DNA from: Prauserella halophila
GTDB lineage: Bacteria; Actinomycetota; Actinomycetes; Mycobacteriales; Pseudonocardiaceae
DNA length: 64,000 nucleotides
Assembly: GCF_024171895.1 (NCBI RefSeq)
Contig: NZ_JAMTCQ010000008.1
Location: 930,001 to 994,000 of the forward strand
Direction of reading: 5' to 3'
Notes under the pieces: generated by a model
What the model saw: only the letters and a program-made list of their open reading frames with translations
Database searches by the model: none
Told to the model about the DNA's origin: nothing
Shown: one piece after another, positions 18,898-30,259 of the stretch
How positions within the stretch are numbered: the first letter of the stretch is position 1
How the letters are laid out: the number at the start of each line of letters is the position of its first letter
Made by a program: the position numbers and the translations under genes

Positions 18898-21800
18898 TCA
18901 GCCGTCGTTCGTCGAAACCGGCCGCCGGCCGACCTCGTGGATCCCGATCGTCGAGGCGCGCCGACCGGATGCGTTGTGGTGGTTCAGCACCAGCAGCTCC
19001 TCGGCCGAGTCCGCCGCATCCGGGTTCCGCGTCACCGTGAACGTGTCCCGACGGCCGGCCACGTACGACAGGGCCGCACCGTCGGCGCCCTCCACCGTGT
19101 ACGCCGGGTTCAGCGGATCGAACGTGATCGGCTCGTCGATCGTGTCCACGTTGCCCGTCTCCGGATCGCCGTAGTACCCGGAGACACCCACCGTGTAGCT
19201 GATCTCGTGCGTGTCGGCCGACGGGTCGATGCCGAGTGCACTCAGCGAGACGGGCAGCACCGCGACGTTGCTGTCGAACGTGTTGGTGTCCACGCCGCCG
19301 AACTGTCCGTTGACCGGATGCAGGTCCACAGTGGAATCGTCCGACAGGCGCACGGTCTGGGCGACCAGCACGTCGGTGGACGGCATCGGCGTGGCGTAGG
19401 TCTCGTAATCGGGCCGACCGTCACCGTCGGTGTCGGTCTGGATGTACGGGATCGTGTGCCCGCCGAGACTCGACCAGTTGCCCCATGTGGACAGTCCGAA
19501 CGCGAGTAACGCGTCGTCACCCTCGCCCACCGACGTGGCGCCGACGTGCCGCAGATCGCCGCCCTCGGCCGTCTCGTTGATCGTGCAGTCGCTCGTCCGC
19601 TCACCGACGCAGCGCGGCAGCTGCGGCGACCGCGCGTGCAGCTCCATGATGCTCATCAGCGAGCGGTAGGCCTCACTGCCGGAACCCTGATCCAGGCCAC
19701 GGCCCCGCACCCGCACGTCCGCCGTGCCGGAGTCACCGCGGAAGACGATGTTGCGGGAGTGGTGGAGCTTCGCCACCGGCTTCGGCGCAGCGTGCACCGG
19801 AAGCCGCAGCGTGGCCCCGTCGCCCTCGGGAGTGAGCACCATGCGGCCCGCGGCCTCGGCGACGAACTGCCGCGGCACGCCGAGCTGGGTGCGTTCGAGC
19901 GTGGGATCGATCGTCTTGCGCATCGCCGACGGGTCGATCCGCAGTGTGACGGTCACGTCGGCACTGCCGTGGGCCGGCACGTACACCGAGTCCCGCGACA
20001 GCGTGTAGCTCACGCCGGGGATCGTGGACGAGGCCCGGTAGTCCAGCGAGTACCGCGTGCCCTCGTCGCCCTGGTTGTCGATGCGGACGACCTTGCGCTT
20101 GGTGGTCGGGTGGCCGACCTCGAGCACCCCGAACGACGCGCTGACGGCCTTGCGGTCGCGGGCCGCGTAGACCAGGACCTCGTTGTCGACCGCGGCCCGC
20201 GCGTCGATGCGGCCGGCACCGACCCGTTGCGGCCCGACGGCCGTGCCGCCGGAGGTCACCTCGTGGGCCGCGGTGTTCATGACCGAGTTCTTGACCTCGG
20301 TGGCGTCCCAGTCGGGGTTCGACTCACGCACGAGCGCCGTGATGCCCGCCGCGTGCGGCGAGGCCATCGACGTGCCCGACATGACGGTGGCTGCGTCACC
20401 GCCGCCCATCAGGGCCGAGGCGATCGTGTCACCCGGCGACGCGAGGTCCGGCTTCACGGCCGGTCCGCGTACACCTCGCGAGGTGAACGAGCTCGGAGTG
20501 TCCTCGATGGACTCGTTCTCGGTGGGAAGCGACGTGCGGCCGTCGCCGGTCATGGCGATCTCGAGGGTGCCCGCGTCGAGGGCCGGGCGCAGTTTCTCCG
20601 TGGCGTCGCCGGTCAGCTGGAAGACCGGGACGTCCTCGTTACCCGCGATGGCCGCGCCGAAATTCTGCAGGCTGGAGGTGAACACGACGCCCGCGGCACC
20701 AGCCGCCGTGGCGTTGTCCGCACGGGTGGCGGAACCGCACGCCCGGGTCTCGTCGTTGTCGTCCCATTCGAGCCAGGCGAACTTGCCCTCGACCGCGGCC
20801 GCGTCGGAATCCGAGAACTCCGCGCAGCTGTCGGCGTTGTCACCGGACAGTGCCACGACCGGCTTCGTGAGGTCCAGCGAGTCGTAATCGGTGTAGTACA
20901 GGCTGAACTGCCCGGCCACCCGGCCGGCCACATCGGACGGAGCGGCCACCTCGACCGCGTCGCGCAGCACGTACGAGTCGCGGATGCTCGCAACGCCGAG
21001 CCCCTCGGGCGTGTTGCCGGGGCTGCCGCCGATGTCGTACAGGTCGCCGCCGTTGCCCGCCGACATGACGGGAAGCACGTCGTTGGCGACGAGCTTGCGC
21101 ACGAAGTCGGACTCCGGGTCGTCGGGCGCGCCGTAGTCGCTGCCGACCGAGATGTTGACGACGTCGAGCTTGTCGGAGAAGTCGCCGTCGCCGTTCGGGT
21201 CGAGCGTCCAGTCCATCGCCTGCGCCATGACGGCCGTCGAACCGTTGCAGCCGAACACCTTGACGTCGTACAACTCGGCCTTCGGCGCGCTGCCCGGTGC
21301 GACCTTCATGTCCATCAGGGCGTCGCCGTCGAGCTTCGAGTAGTCGCCCGTGAACGTCGATCCGTCCGCGTCGACGCCGAAACCGCCCGCGGTGCCCGCC
21401 ACGTGCGTGCCGTGGTCCATGCACGGCAACGGATTCGGGTCCGGTCTCGGAATCTCGGAGCCGTTGGCACCCGAGGCGTCGTAGTCGTCACCGACGAGGT
21501 CGGTACCGCCCGCGACCTTCGCCGACGGGAACAGCTCCGGTGCCTTCTTCGTCGGGTCGACCGACTCGTAGGCCTCCTTCGTCCCGGGGCCGCCGAAGGT
21601 GGCATGCGTGTAGTCGATGCCGCTGTCGATGACACCGATCTTGACGTCGTCGCCGTAGTTGCCGGTCTGCTGCCAGACGTTGATGGCCTTGGTCAGCTGG
21701 TCGGCCCCCGCGTTCTGGTGCTTCTTCGGCACGATCGGCTTGACCGAGACGACGTCGTCGCGGCCTGCCAGCTCACGCAGCCGCGCCGCGTCCGAGGAGA

Positions 21801-22203
21801 CGACGGCACCGGCGATCGCGTTCGACGTACGCGCCAGCACCGTGGTGCCGGCGCCCATCGCCCTGAGGTTGCCGACGACCTTGTCGACGGTGCCCAGTGC
21901 CGACTTCCGGGCCCGCTTGGCGGCCGCGGACGCGGCCTTGTTGCCGCTGGCCTCCTTGTCGTTGAACGCGTCGACCGCGGGCTGCTTGTCCACCTCGACG
22001 AAGGCCGATATCCGGCCCTGTGCCTCGGCGAGCCGCGGGGAGACACCTCCGTCGGCGAGTCCGGGATCGAGACTGTCGGCCGAGGCGGCCGGAACGGGTT
22101 CGATGTGTGATGCGTCCTGCGCCGACGCGCCACCGGCCGCAACCGTGGCGGCGAGTAAGGCGGTCGAGCAGGTCGCGAGCAAGCGTGCTTGCCAGCGATT
22201 CAT
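18898..22203 (-). CDS. Secreted subtilisin-like serine protease (S8 family) with PA insert
   Basis: The 1101-residue protein is an exported endopeptidase. A Sec signal peptide covers residues 1-28 (cleavage near GGASA-QD), a propeptide extends to about 160, and the triad is Asp193 (GVIDSGIDYTH), His264 (MDHGTHVAGT) and Ser612 (SGTSMASPHAAG), with oxyanion Asn384 in SAGNGG. A protease-associated domain is inserted between Asn and Ser, and about 450 residues of beta-rich domains follow, including a calcium-like TDTDGDGRPD. It lies between leuB and serA, which are adjacent in mycobacteria as I recall, so it is probably a lineage insertion. It has its own terminator. Targets are unknown. Confidence 0.95.
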   Translation of the reverse strand: MNRWQARLLATCSTALLAATVAAGGASAQDASHIEPVPAASADSLDPGLADGGVSPRLAEAQGRISAFVEVDKQPAVDAFNDKEASGNKAASAAAKRARKSALGTVDKVVGNLRAMGAGTTVLARTSNAIAGAVVSSDAARLRELAGRDDVVSVKPIVPKKHQNAGADQLTKAINVWQQTGNYGDDVKIGVIDSGIDYTHATFGGPGTKEAYESVDPTKKAPELFPSAKVAGGTDLVGDDYDASGANGSEIPRPDPNPLPCMDHGTHVAGTAGGFGVDADGSTFTGDYSKLDGDALMDMKVAPGSAPKAELYDVKVFGCNGSTAVMAQAMDWTLDPNGDGDFSDKLDVVNISVGSDYGAPDDPESDFVRKLVANDVLPVMSAGNGGDLYDIGGSPGNTPEGLGVASIRDSYVLRDAVEVAAPSDVAGRVAGQFSLYYTDYDSLDLTKPVVALSGDNADSCAEFSDSDAAAVEGKFAWLEWDDNDETRACGSATRADNATAAGAAGVVFTSSLQNFGAAIAGNEDVPVFQLTGDATEKLRPALDAGTLEIAMTGDGRTSLPTENESIEDTPSSFTSRGVRGPAVKPDLASPGDTIASALMGGGDAATVMSGTSMASPHAAGITALVRESNPDWDATEVKNSVMNTAAHEVTSGGTAVGPQRVGAGRIDARAAVDNEVLVYAARDRKAVSASFGVLEVGHPTTKRKVVRIDNQGDEGTRYSLDYRASSTIPGVSYTLSRDSVYVPAHGSADVTVTLRIDPSAMRKTIDPTLERTQLGVPRQFVAEAAGRMVLTPEGDGATLRLPVHAAPKPVAKLHHSRNIVFRGDSGTADVRVRGRGLDQGSGSEAYRSLMSIMELHARSPQLPRCVGERTSDCTINETAEGGDLRHVGATSVGEGDDALLAFGLSTWGNWSSLGGHTIPYIQTDTDGDGRPDYETYATPMPSTDVLVAQTVRLSDDSTVDLHPVNGQFGGVDTNTFDSNVAVLPVSLSALGIDPSADTHEISYTVGVSGYYGDPETGNVDTIDEPITFDPLNPAYTVEGADGAALSYVAGRRDTFTVTRNPDAADSAEELLVLNHHNASGRRASTIGIHEVGRRPVSTNDG

Positions 22204-22342
22204 ACTGGGGCACCCCCAATGGGCCGGGAGGTTGACAGTGCGTGATCAACCAGCCAACACCATCGGGGATGTCACCCAATAGCGTAATTCGTAGCGTCTT
22301 ACTCGAATGTGATGGTTCGGACCTGGTAGGCGCTGCCCGCGA

Positions 22343-23938
22343 TCACGGGAACGAGATCGACCGGATCTTGCGCGCCGACACGGCGGCACCGATCGGGTCG
22401 AGCAGCCCCGGGTCCACCGCACGGTCCACTCGCAGCAGCATGACCGACTCGGAACGCCCGGTGGTCTGGCTGATCTGCGCGGCGTCGATGTTCACGCCCG
22501 CCTCACCGAGCACCGTGCCGACACGGCCCATGATGCCCGGCTTGTCCGGGTACTCCATGAGCAGCATGTGGCCCTCGGCCCGGATGTCGAAGTGCCTGCC
22601 GTCGATCTCGATCAGCTTCTGCACCTCGTCCTTGCCGGTGACCGCACCCGACACCGTGTGTGCCGTGCCGTCGTCCTGCACCGCACGCACGGTCAGCTGG
22701 CTGCGGTAGTTCTGGCTCTCGGGCTCGGTGCTCACCGACACCTGCACGCCCAGCTCCTCGGCCAGCCGGGGCGCGTTCACGAACGTCACCTGCGACTCGA
22801 CGACATTGGCGAACACGCCACGCAGCGCCGCGAGCTGCAGCACGCTGACGTCCTCGCCGGACAGCTCGCCGGAGGCGACGACCGACACCGATTGCGGCGC
22901 CTTCGCGCTGAACGCCGACAGCACGGTGCCGAGCTTCTGCGCCAGCGGCAGGTAGGGACGCACCTCGTCGGTCACCGCACCGCCCGCGACGTTCACGGCG
23001 TCCGGCACGAACTCGCCGCGCAGTGCCAGCAGTGTCGACTTCGCGACATCGGTGCCCGCGCGGTCCTGCGCCTCCCCGGTCGAGGCGCCGAGGTGCGGCG
23101 TGACCACGACGTTGGGCAGGCCGAACAGCGGGCTCTCGGTGATCGGCTCGGACTCGAACACGTCGATGCCCGCACCGCCCACGTGCCCGTCCGACACGGC
23201 GTTGGCGAGCGCATCCTCGTCGATCAGGCCACCGCGCGCGGCGTTGACGATGATGACGCCCTTCTTGGTCTTCGCCAGCGCCTTCGCGTCGATCAGGCCC
23301 TTGGTCTCGGGCGTCTTCGGCAGGTGGACGGTGATGATGTCGGCACGCTCGAGCAGCTCGTCGAGGCCGACGAGCTCGACCCCGAACTGCTTGGCCCGTG
23401 CCGCCGTGGCGTACGGGTCGTAGCCGATCAGCTCGGTGTCGAACGCACCGAGGCGCTGCGACACGAGCTGACCGATCTTGCCGAAGCCGACGACGCCGAC
23501 GGTCTTACCGTTCAGCTCGACACCGGTGTAGGAGCTGCGCTTCCATTCACCGCCCTGCAGGCTCTGGTCCGCGGCCGGCACCCGGCGCAGCACGGACAGC
23601 AGCAGCGCAACGGCGTGCTCGGCGGCGGAGACGATGTTCGACGTCGGGGCGTTCACCACGAGCACGCCGTGCTGGGTGGCGGCGGACACGTCGACGTTGT
23701 CGAGACCGACACCCGCGCGGGCCACCACCTTCAGCGTGCTGGTGGCGTCGAGCACCTCGGCGTCGACCTGCGTCGCGGACCGTACGAGCAGCGCGTCGGC
23801 GGTCTTCACCGCCTCGAGCAGTGCGGGCCGGTCCGTTCCGTCCACGTGCCGGATTTCGACCTCGTCGGAGAAGATGCTCACCGCGGAGGGAGCGAGCTTC
23901 TCGGCGAGGAGGACGACGGGCTTGGTGGAAGTGGTCAC
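22343..23938 (-). CDS. serA: D-3-phosphoglycerate dehydrogenase
   Basis: SerA catalyses the first step of serine synthesis from 3-phosphoglycerate. The 531-residue protein has the substrate and NAD domains ([16 protein letters not shown] near residue 150; catalytic Arg in [11 protein letters not shown], Glu in FESEPIT, His in TPHLGAST), then the intervening domain and a C-terminal ACT domain ([17 protein letters not shown]) that senses serine. This is the long actinobacterial type I form. GTG 23936-23938 is preceded by AAAGG. Its 5' spacer is long (461 nt). Confidence 0.96.
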   Translation of the reverse strand: MTTSTKPVVLLAEKLAPSAVSIFSDEVEIRHVDGTDRPALLEAVKTADALLVRSATQVDAEVLDATSTLKVVARAGVGLDNVDVSAATQHGVLVVNAPTSNIVSAAEHAVALLLSVLRRVPAADQSLQGGEWKRSSYTGVELNGKTVGVVGFGKIGQLVSQRLGAFDTELIGYDPYATAARAKQFGVELVGLDELLERADIITVHLPKTPETKGLIDAKALAKTKKGVIIVNAARGGLIDEDALANAVSDGHVGGAGIDVFESEPITESPLFGLPNVVVTPHLGASTGEAQDRAGTDVAKSTLLALRGEFVPDAVNVAGGAVTDEVRPYLPLAQKLGTVLSAFSAKAPQSVSVVASGELSGEDVSVLQLAALRGVFANVVESQVTFVNAPRLAEELGVQVSVSTEPESQNYRSQLTVRAVQDDGTAHTVSGAVTGKDEVQKLIEIDGRHFDIRAEGHMLLMEYPDKPGIMGRVGTVLGEAGVNIDAAQISQTTGRSESVMLLRVDRAVDPGLLDPIGAAVSARKIRSISFP

Positions 23939-24399
23939 GATGCGCCTTTCGTAGCTCGACTCACTGGTCTTGTGCAGCGGGCACAGCACCCTTACGGCGT
24001 CTCACACCGCAGGCCGCAATCGCCCTGCGTTCCGGCTCGCCCCGGCGACGCGGAATCCAGTCCGTCCCGCGGCGCACCGGCTCGCCCGCGGGACTGTTGT
24101 CTCGCCCGCGGGCTGCGTGTCACGACCTGCGCCTGCCCCGCACTCGTCGACCGACCTGCCCGGTGCGTGCTCGCCAGCCGTGGCGATCGTCGACGTGGTC
24201 GAGGTCACGTCACTGTGTCCTCGATCGCGCAGAGTCTATCCGCCGACGTTCACGCAGACGCAATGCTCCGACGGCAAATCAGCGCCATCGGGGACGATCC
24301 TGCACCCGTTTCCGCTGGTCACAGGGGACAAATGCGAACTTCGTTCGTCAGGTCACCATTCCGGGACGACCGCCTCGAATCGCCCTTCTCCCGCCTCGA
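23939..24399. other. Long spacer upstream of serA with no recognised gene
   Basis: 461 nt without a credible gene. It contains short direct repeats (CTCGCCCGCGGG at about 24083 and 24103) and must hold the serA promoter. I find no leader peptide or riboswitch that I recognise. Confidence 0.5.
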
Positions 24400-24864
24400 T
24401 CACTCCGGCGGACGGTCGAATTCGCCGTCGCGAGCACCCGCGAGGAACGCGTCCCATTCGGACGGCGTGAACACGAGCACCGCCCCATCGCCGCCTGTCC
24501 CGTCGCCGCCTGTCCCGTCGCCGCCTGTCCCGTCGCCGCCTGTCCCGTCGCCGCCTGCCCCGTCGCCGGCCGCGCCGTCGCCGCCGTTCGTACCGTCGTC
24601 ACCGCCGTCGCCGGCCGCGCCCACGTCCCGGGCCCGGCGAGCGGGCCGCAGCACCACGTACGTCACGCCGTCGGTGTGGGACACGAAGGCGTACTCGACC
24701 GGACCGCGCTCGGTGCCCGCCTCGTCGCGCAGCCGCGACCAGTCGGCGGACCGCAGGTCCAGCGCGGCCGACACATCCTGTTTCGCCTGCTGGTCGCCGG
24801 CCCGGCCGACGGCACCGCCCGGGCCCGCGGCCGAGGGCGCGCCAGGGTCAACGCCGTCGGTCAT
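24400..24864 (-). CDS. DUF397-like protein with (GGDGT)n linker
   Basis: The 154-residue protein ends in VLVFTPSEWDAFLAGARDGEF, the C-terminal signature of DUF397 proteins, which are abundant partners of XRE-type regulators in actinobacteria. The N-terminal half (LDLRSADWSRLRDEAG... YVVLRPARRARD) is diverged from the usual WRKSSYS start. Between them is a Gly/Asp linker with (GGDGT)4-5 encoded by five 15-bp units at 24491-24565. No XRE gene is adjacent, so its partner is unknown. ATG 24864 is 8 nt after TACGGT, a leaderless arrangement. Confidence 0.75.
   Translation of the reverse strand: MTDGVDPGAPSAAGPGGAVGRAGDQQAKQDVSAALDLRSADWSRLRDEAGTERGPVEYAFVSHTDGVTYVVLRPARRARDVGAAGDGGDDGTNGGDGAAGDGAGGDGTGGDGTGGDGTGGDGTGGDGAVLVFTPSEWDAFLAGARDGEFDRPPE
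24491..24565 (-). repeat. Five tandem 15-bp units inside the DUF397-like gene
   Basis: Units of CCGCCTGTCCCGTCG start at 24491, 24506, 24521, 24536 and 24551; only the last differs, by one base. They encode repeated Gly-Gly-Asp-Gly-Thr. Confidence 0.95.
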
Positions 24865-24894
24865 CACCGAGCACCGTAGCCCTGAGCAGCACAA

Positions 24895-24928
24895 ACCCCC
24901 AAGACGTGCGGATGCACGTCTTGGGGGT
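24895..24928. terminator. Terminator after ilvC
   Basis: Arms 24895-24909 and 24914-24928 pair over 15 bp (ACCCCCAAGACGTGC) around GGAT. It ends the ilvBNC transcript 33 nt after the ilvC stop. Confidence 0.88.
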
Positions 24929-24960
24929 CCGCGGAAGCCGAACCGGACTTATCCGATAAT

Positions 24961-28525
<3,565 letters not shown>

Positions 28526-28618
28526 GGATTTCTGCCTCGTGTCCTGGTGCTCTCGAGCGTACTGAGTGGGTCCTGCTGGGCTCGTCGGCTTCTCGGGTCG
28601 GCTTGTCTGGTCCGGGAC

Positions 28619-28678
28619 GTCATGGTCGGGATCGTCGTGGTCGGGATGGTCATGGTCGGGATGGTCGTGGTCGGGCCG
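28619..28678 (-). repeat. Four 15-bp tandem units upstream of ilvB
   Basis: Units starting 28619, 28634, 28649 and 28664 follow GTCATGGTCGGGATG with small changes. They lie between the attenuator and the chosen ilvB start, and in the ilvB frame they would read as repeated Pro-Asp-His-Asp-His. Confidence 0.9.
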
Positions 28679-28700
28679 TTGTGGACACTCCCTCGACATC

Positions 28701-28728
28701 AAAAAACCCCCGCCGACCGGGGTGGTCG
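28701..28728 (-). promoter_or_regulatory. Attenuator terminator of ilvBNC
   Basis: On the minus strand CCCCG (28722-28718) pairs with CGGGG (28712-28708) around five bases, followed by a U-run (28706-28701). An alternative hairpin, CGACC (28728-28724) with GGTCG (28718-28714), uses the same bases and would block the terminator. It lies 35 nt after the leader peptide stop. Confidence 0.78.
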
Positions 28729-28762
28729 TACGAGGGTCGCGCGTTGCTGCAGAGGCCGCTTC

Positions 28763-28822
28763 CTAAGCGTCGCTCTCGGCGTCAACGCGCTCGGGAAGTA
28801 CGAGAATCGTCTGCGGTGTCAC
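28763..28822 (-). CDS. Leader peptide of ilvBNC, VTPQTILVLPERVDAESDA
   Basis: A 19-residue frame starts with GTG exactly 7 nt after a consensus -10 box, so the transcript probably begins at the start codon. Codons 6-9 are ATT CTC GTA CTT (Ile-Leu-Val-Leu), the end products of the pathway. Leader-peptide attenuation of ilvB has been proposed and shown in actinobacteria (Corynebacterium ilvBNC), so this is a known mechanism with a clear local example. Confidence 0.85.
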   Translation of the reverse strand: MTPQTILVLPERVDAESDA

Positions 28823-28829
28823 GCCGGTG

Positions 28830-28859
28830 ACGTTAATCGGGCCGCGGTGCGGGTGTCAA
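28830..28859 (-). promoter_or_regulatory. Promoter of ilvBNC
   Basis: The -35 box is a perfect TTGACA (28859-28854), the spacer is 18 nt and the -10 box is TAACGT (28835-28830). It is the strongest promoter match I found in the window. Confidence 0.8.
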
Positions 28860-28950
28860 CTCTGCGGGATCGTGATTCCGAATACTGAAACACTGATCCA
28901 ATCGGCGGACACCCGGAGCACCCGGGCGGACGCCGCGCGACCACGGAGAC

Positions 28951-29034
28951 GCCGTGTTGCGTTCCCCGGGGGCCGTGTTGCGCCCTCCGGGGGCCGTGTT
29001 GCGTTCCGCGGGGGCCGTGTTGCGCCTTCGGGGT
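28951..29034 (+). repeat. 21-bp tandem repeat array I
   Basis: Four contiguous 21-bp units (28951-28971, 28972-28992, 28993-29013, 29014-29034) each begin GCCGTGTTGCG and end in a C/G tract. Decaying copies continue to about 29065. The array lies between the ilvB promoter and the PH-domain gene, where no gene is expected. The same unit recurs at 39203-39300 and 52794-52920. Confidence 0.92.
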
Positions 29035-29158
29035 TGCGCCCGTCGGGTCCCGCGCTGCGTTTCTCGGGCCTCGGTCGCGCCGGCTTCATCCGCCGTTCGC
29101 CCTGCGCAAGTCCCGCCCGGAATGCCGGAAGATCACCCGGCGGTGGCACCATCGAGGT

Positions 29159-29722
29159 GTGGCAGACGAATCAGGTGAACCGCAGCAGCAGTCCGGCATC
29201 CGGGTCCGCGAGCGGCAGGCGCGCGACGAACAGGTCGTGCGCAAGCAGCGCCGCGCGGTGTTCCGGGTCCCGTCGGTGTCCCTGCTGACCATCCCGATCC
29301 TGCTGTTCTGCATCACCCCGATCGCGTTCAGCGTGCCCGGCCTGCAGCTGCTGTATCTGATCCCGGTCGCTGTCGTGGTGTGGGTACTGCGGGTCCGGAC
29401 GATCGCGACCTCCGAGGGGCTGACCGCCCGCGCCCTTACGACCACCCGATCCATCCCCTGGGACGACCTCTCCGGCCTGTCGGTCACGGAGAAGGCCGCG
29501 ATCCGCGCGGCGCTGACGGACGGCACGACCGTGGCACTGCCCTACGTCCGGCTGCATCACGTACCGGTGCTGTCGCTGTTGTCCGACGGTCGCATCCCCG
29601 ATCCGTCGGGCGCGCTGGCAGGCGACATGACCTCCGATTCCCCCGCTACCGCCGACTCCGGTGCCACCGCCGACAGCCACACCGAGTCCGACGACACGAC
29701 CCGGCCCGCGACCCCGGCCTGA
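29159..29722 (+). CDS. PH-domain membrane protein (Cfp6-like)
   Basis: The 187-residue protein has about 45 polar residues, two close membrane segments (SVSLLTIPILLFCITPIAF and LQLLYLIPVAVVVWVL, residues about 45-80), a bacterial PH-like domain (ATSEGLTARALTTTRSIPWDDLSGL... ALPYVRLHHVPVLSLL), and an acidic Asp/Ser/Thr tail. The corresponding position in mycobacteria holds cfp6 (Rv3004), a low-molecular-weight culture filtrate protein of the same family. Function is unknown. The start is GTG 29159. Confidence 0.8.
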   Translation: MADESGEPQQQSGIRVRERQARDEQVVRKQRRAVFRVPSVSLLTIPILLFCITPIAFSVPGLQLLYLIPVAVVVWVLRVRTIATSEGLTARALTTTRSIPWDDLSGLSVTEKAAIRAALTDGTTVALPYVRLHHVPVLSLLSDGRIPDPSGALAGDMTSDSPATADSGATADSHTESDDTTRPATPA

Positions 29723-29745
29723 CACCCCGCCGGCTCGCCACCGGC

Positions 29746-30234
29746 TCATCCGCCGCCGAGCCCCGTCAACACGGCGCGCAGCGTGTTCCGGGCCGCGCGG
29801 AGTTCGTCGAGCGACACGGCCGACACGGCCTCCGCCCTCGGTGCGTCCGTGTCGGCGATCAACTGATCGAGCATGCCCAGGCCCGCCTCGGTCGCCCGGT
29901 AGAGCGAGGAACGTGCGTGCTCCGGATTGTCGTGACGCACCGCTGAGCCGGCCCCGACGAGTTCTCCCGCCACTCGCTGGACGGCCTGCCGGGTGAGCCC
30001 GAGCCGTGCCGCGATCTGCGGCACCGTCGCGTCGCCGCCGGACAGCACGCTGAGCACGTGCCACTGCGCGACGGTCACACCGCGTGCGGCCGCGTCCGTC
30101 TCACTGATCCGGCGGCTCACCGCGGCGAGTTCGTACACGTCCGCGATCAGTGCCCGGTACGCCTGCGCCTTGGCCGCCGCGTCGCCGCCCTCGGACGCTC
30201 CGGAGGAGGACATGTCGGCATTACTTGACAACAT
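29746..30234 (-). CDS. MarR-family transcription regulator
   Basis: The 162-residue protein has the MarR winged helix: VTVAQWHVLSVLSGGDATVPQIAARLGLTRQAVQRV spans the recognition helices, followed by the wing RHDNPEHARSSLYRATEAG. It is divergent from an APC transporter 25 nt away and very likely controls it and itself through the palindrome at 30226-30241, which overlaps its own start codon. ATG 30234 is 6 nt after TAGAAT, so the mRNA may be leaderless. ATG 30213 is an alternative. Confidence 0.9.
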   Translation of the reverse strand: MLSSNADMSSSGASEGGDAAAKAQAYRALIADVYELAAVSRRISETDAAARGVTVAQWHVLSVLSGGDATVPQIAARLGLTRQAVQRVAGELVGAGSAVRHDNPEHARSSLYRATEAGLGMLDQLIADTDAPRAEAVSAVSLDELRAARNTLRAVLTGLGGG

Positions 30235-30241
30235 GTTGTCA
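30226..30241. promoter_or_regulatory. Perfect 16-bp palindrome, MarR operator
   Basis: TGACAACATGTTGTCA is fully self-complementary. It overlaps the MarR start codon and -10 region, and the TTGACA (30225-30230) that forms the -35 box of the divergent transporter promoter (17-nt spacer, TCGACT at 30248-30253). Binding would shut both promoters. Confidence 0.8.
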
Positions 30242-30259
30242 TTCTAGTCGACTGAGCGC

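Noticed and set aside
24002..24208. 68-codon frame in the serA upstream spacer
   Set aside because: Low-complexity composition expected from GC-rich non-coding DNA, with no start signal.
28951..29034. The repeat arrays considered as CRISPR arrays
   Set aside because: The units are contiguous 21-bp copies with no unique spacers between them, and there are no cas genes in the window.
28954..29178. Plus-strand frame reading the 21-bp array as VLRSPGA repeats
   Set aside because: Frame preserved only because 21 is a multiple of three; third-position pattern is not coding-like and array orientation differs among loci.
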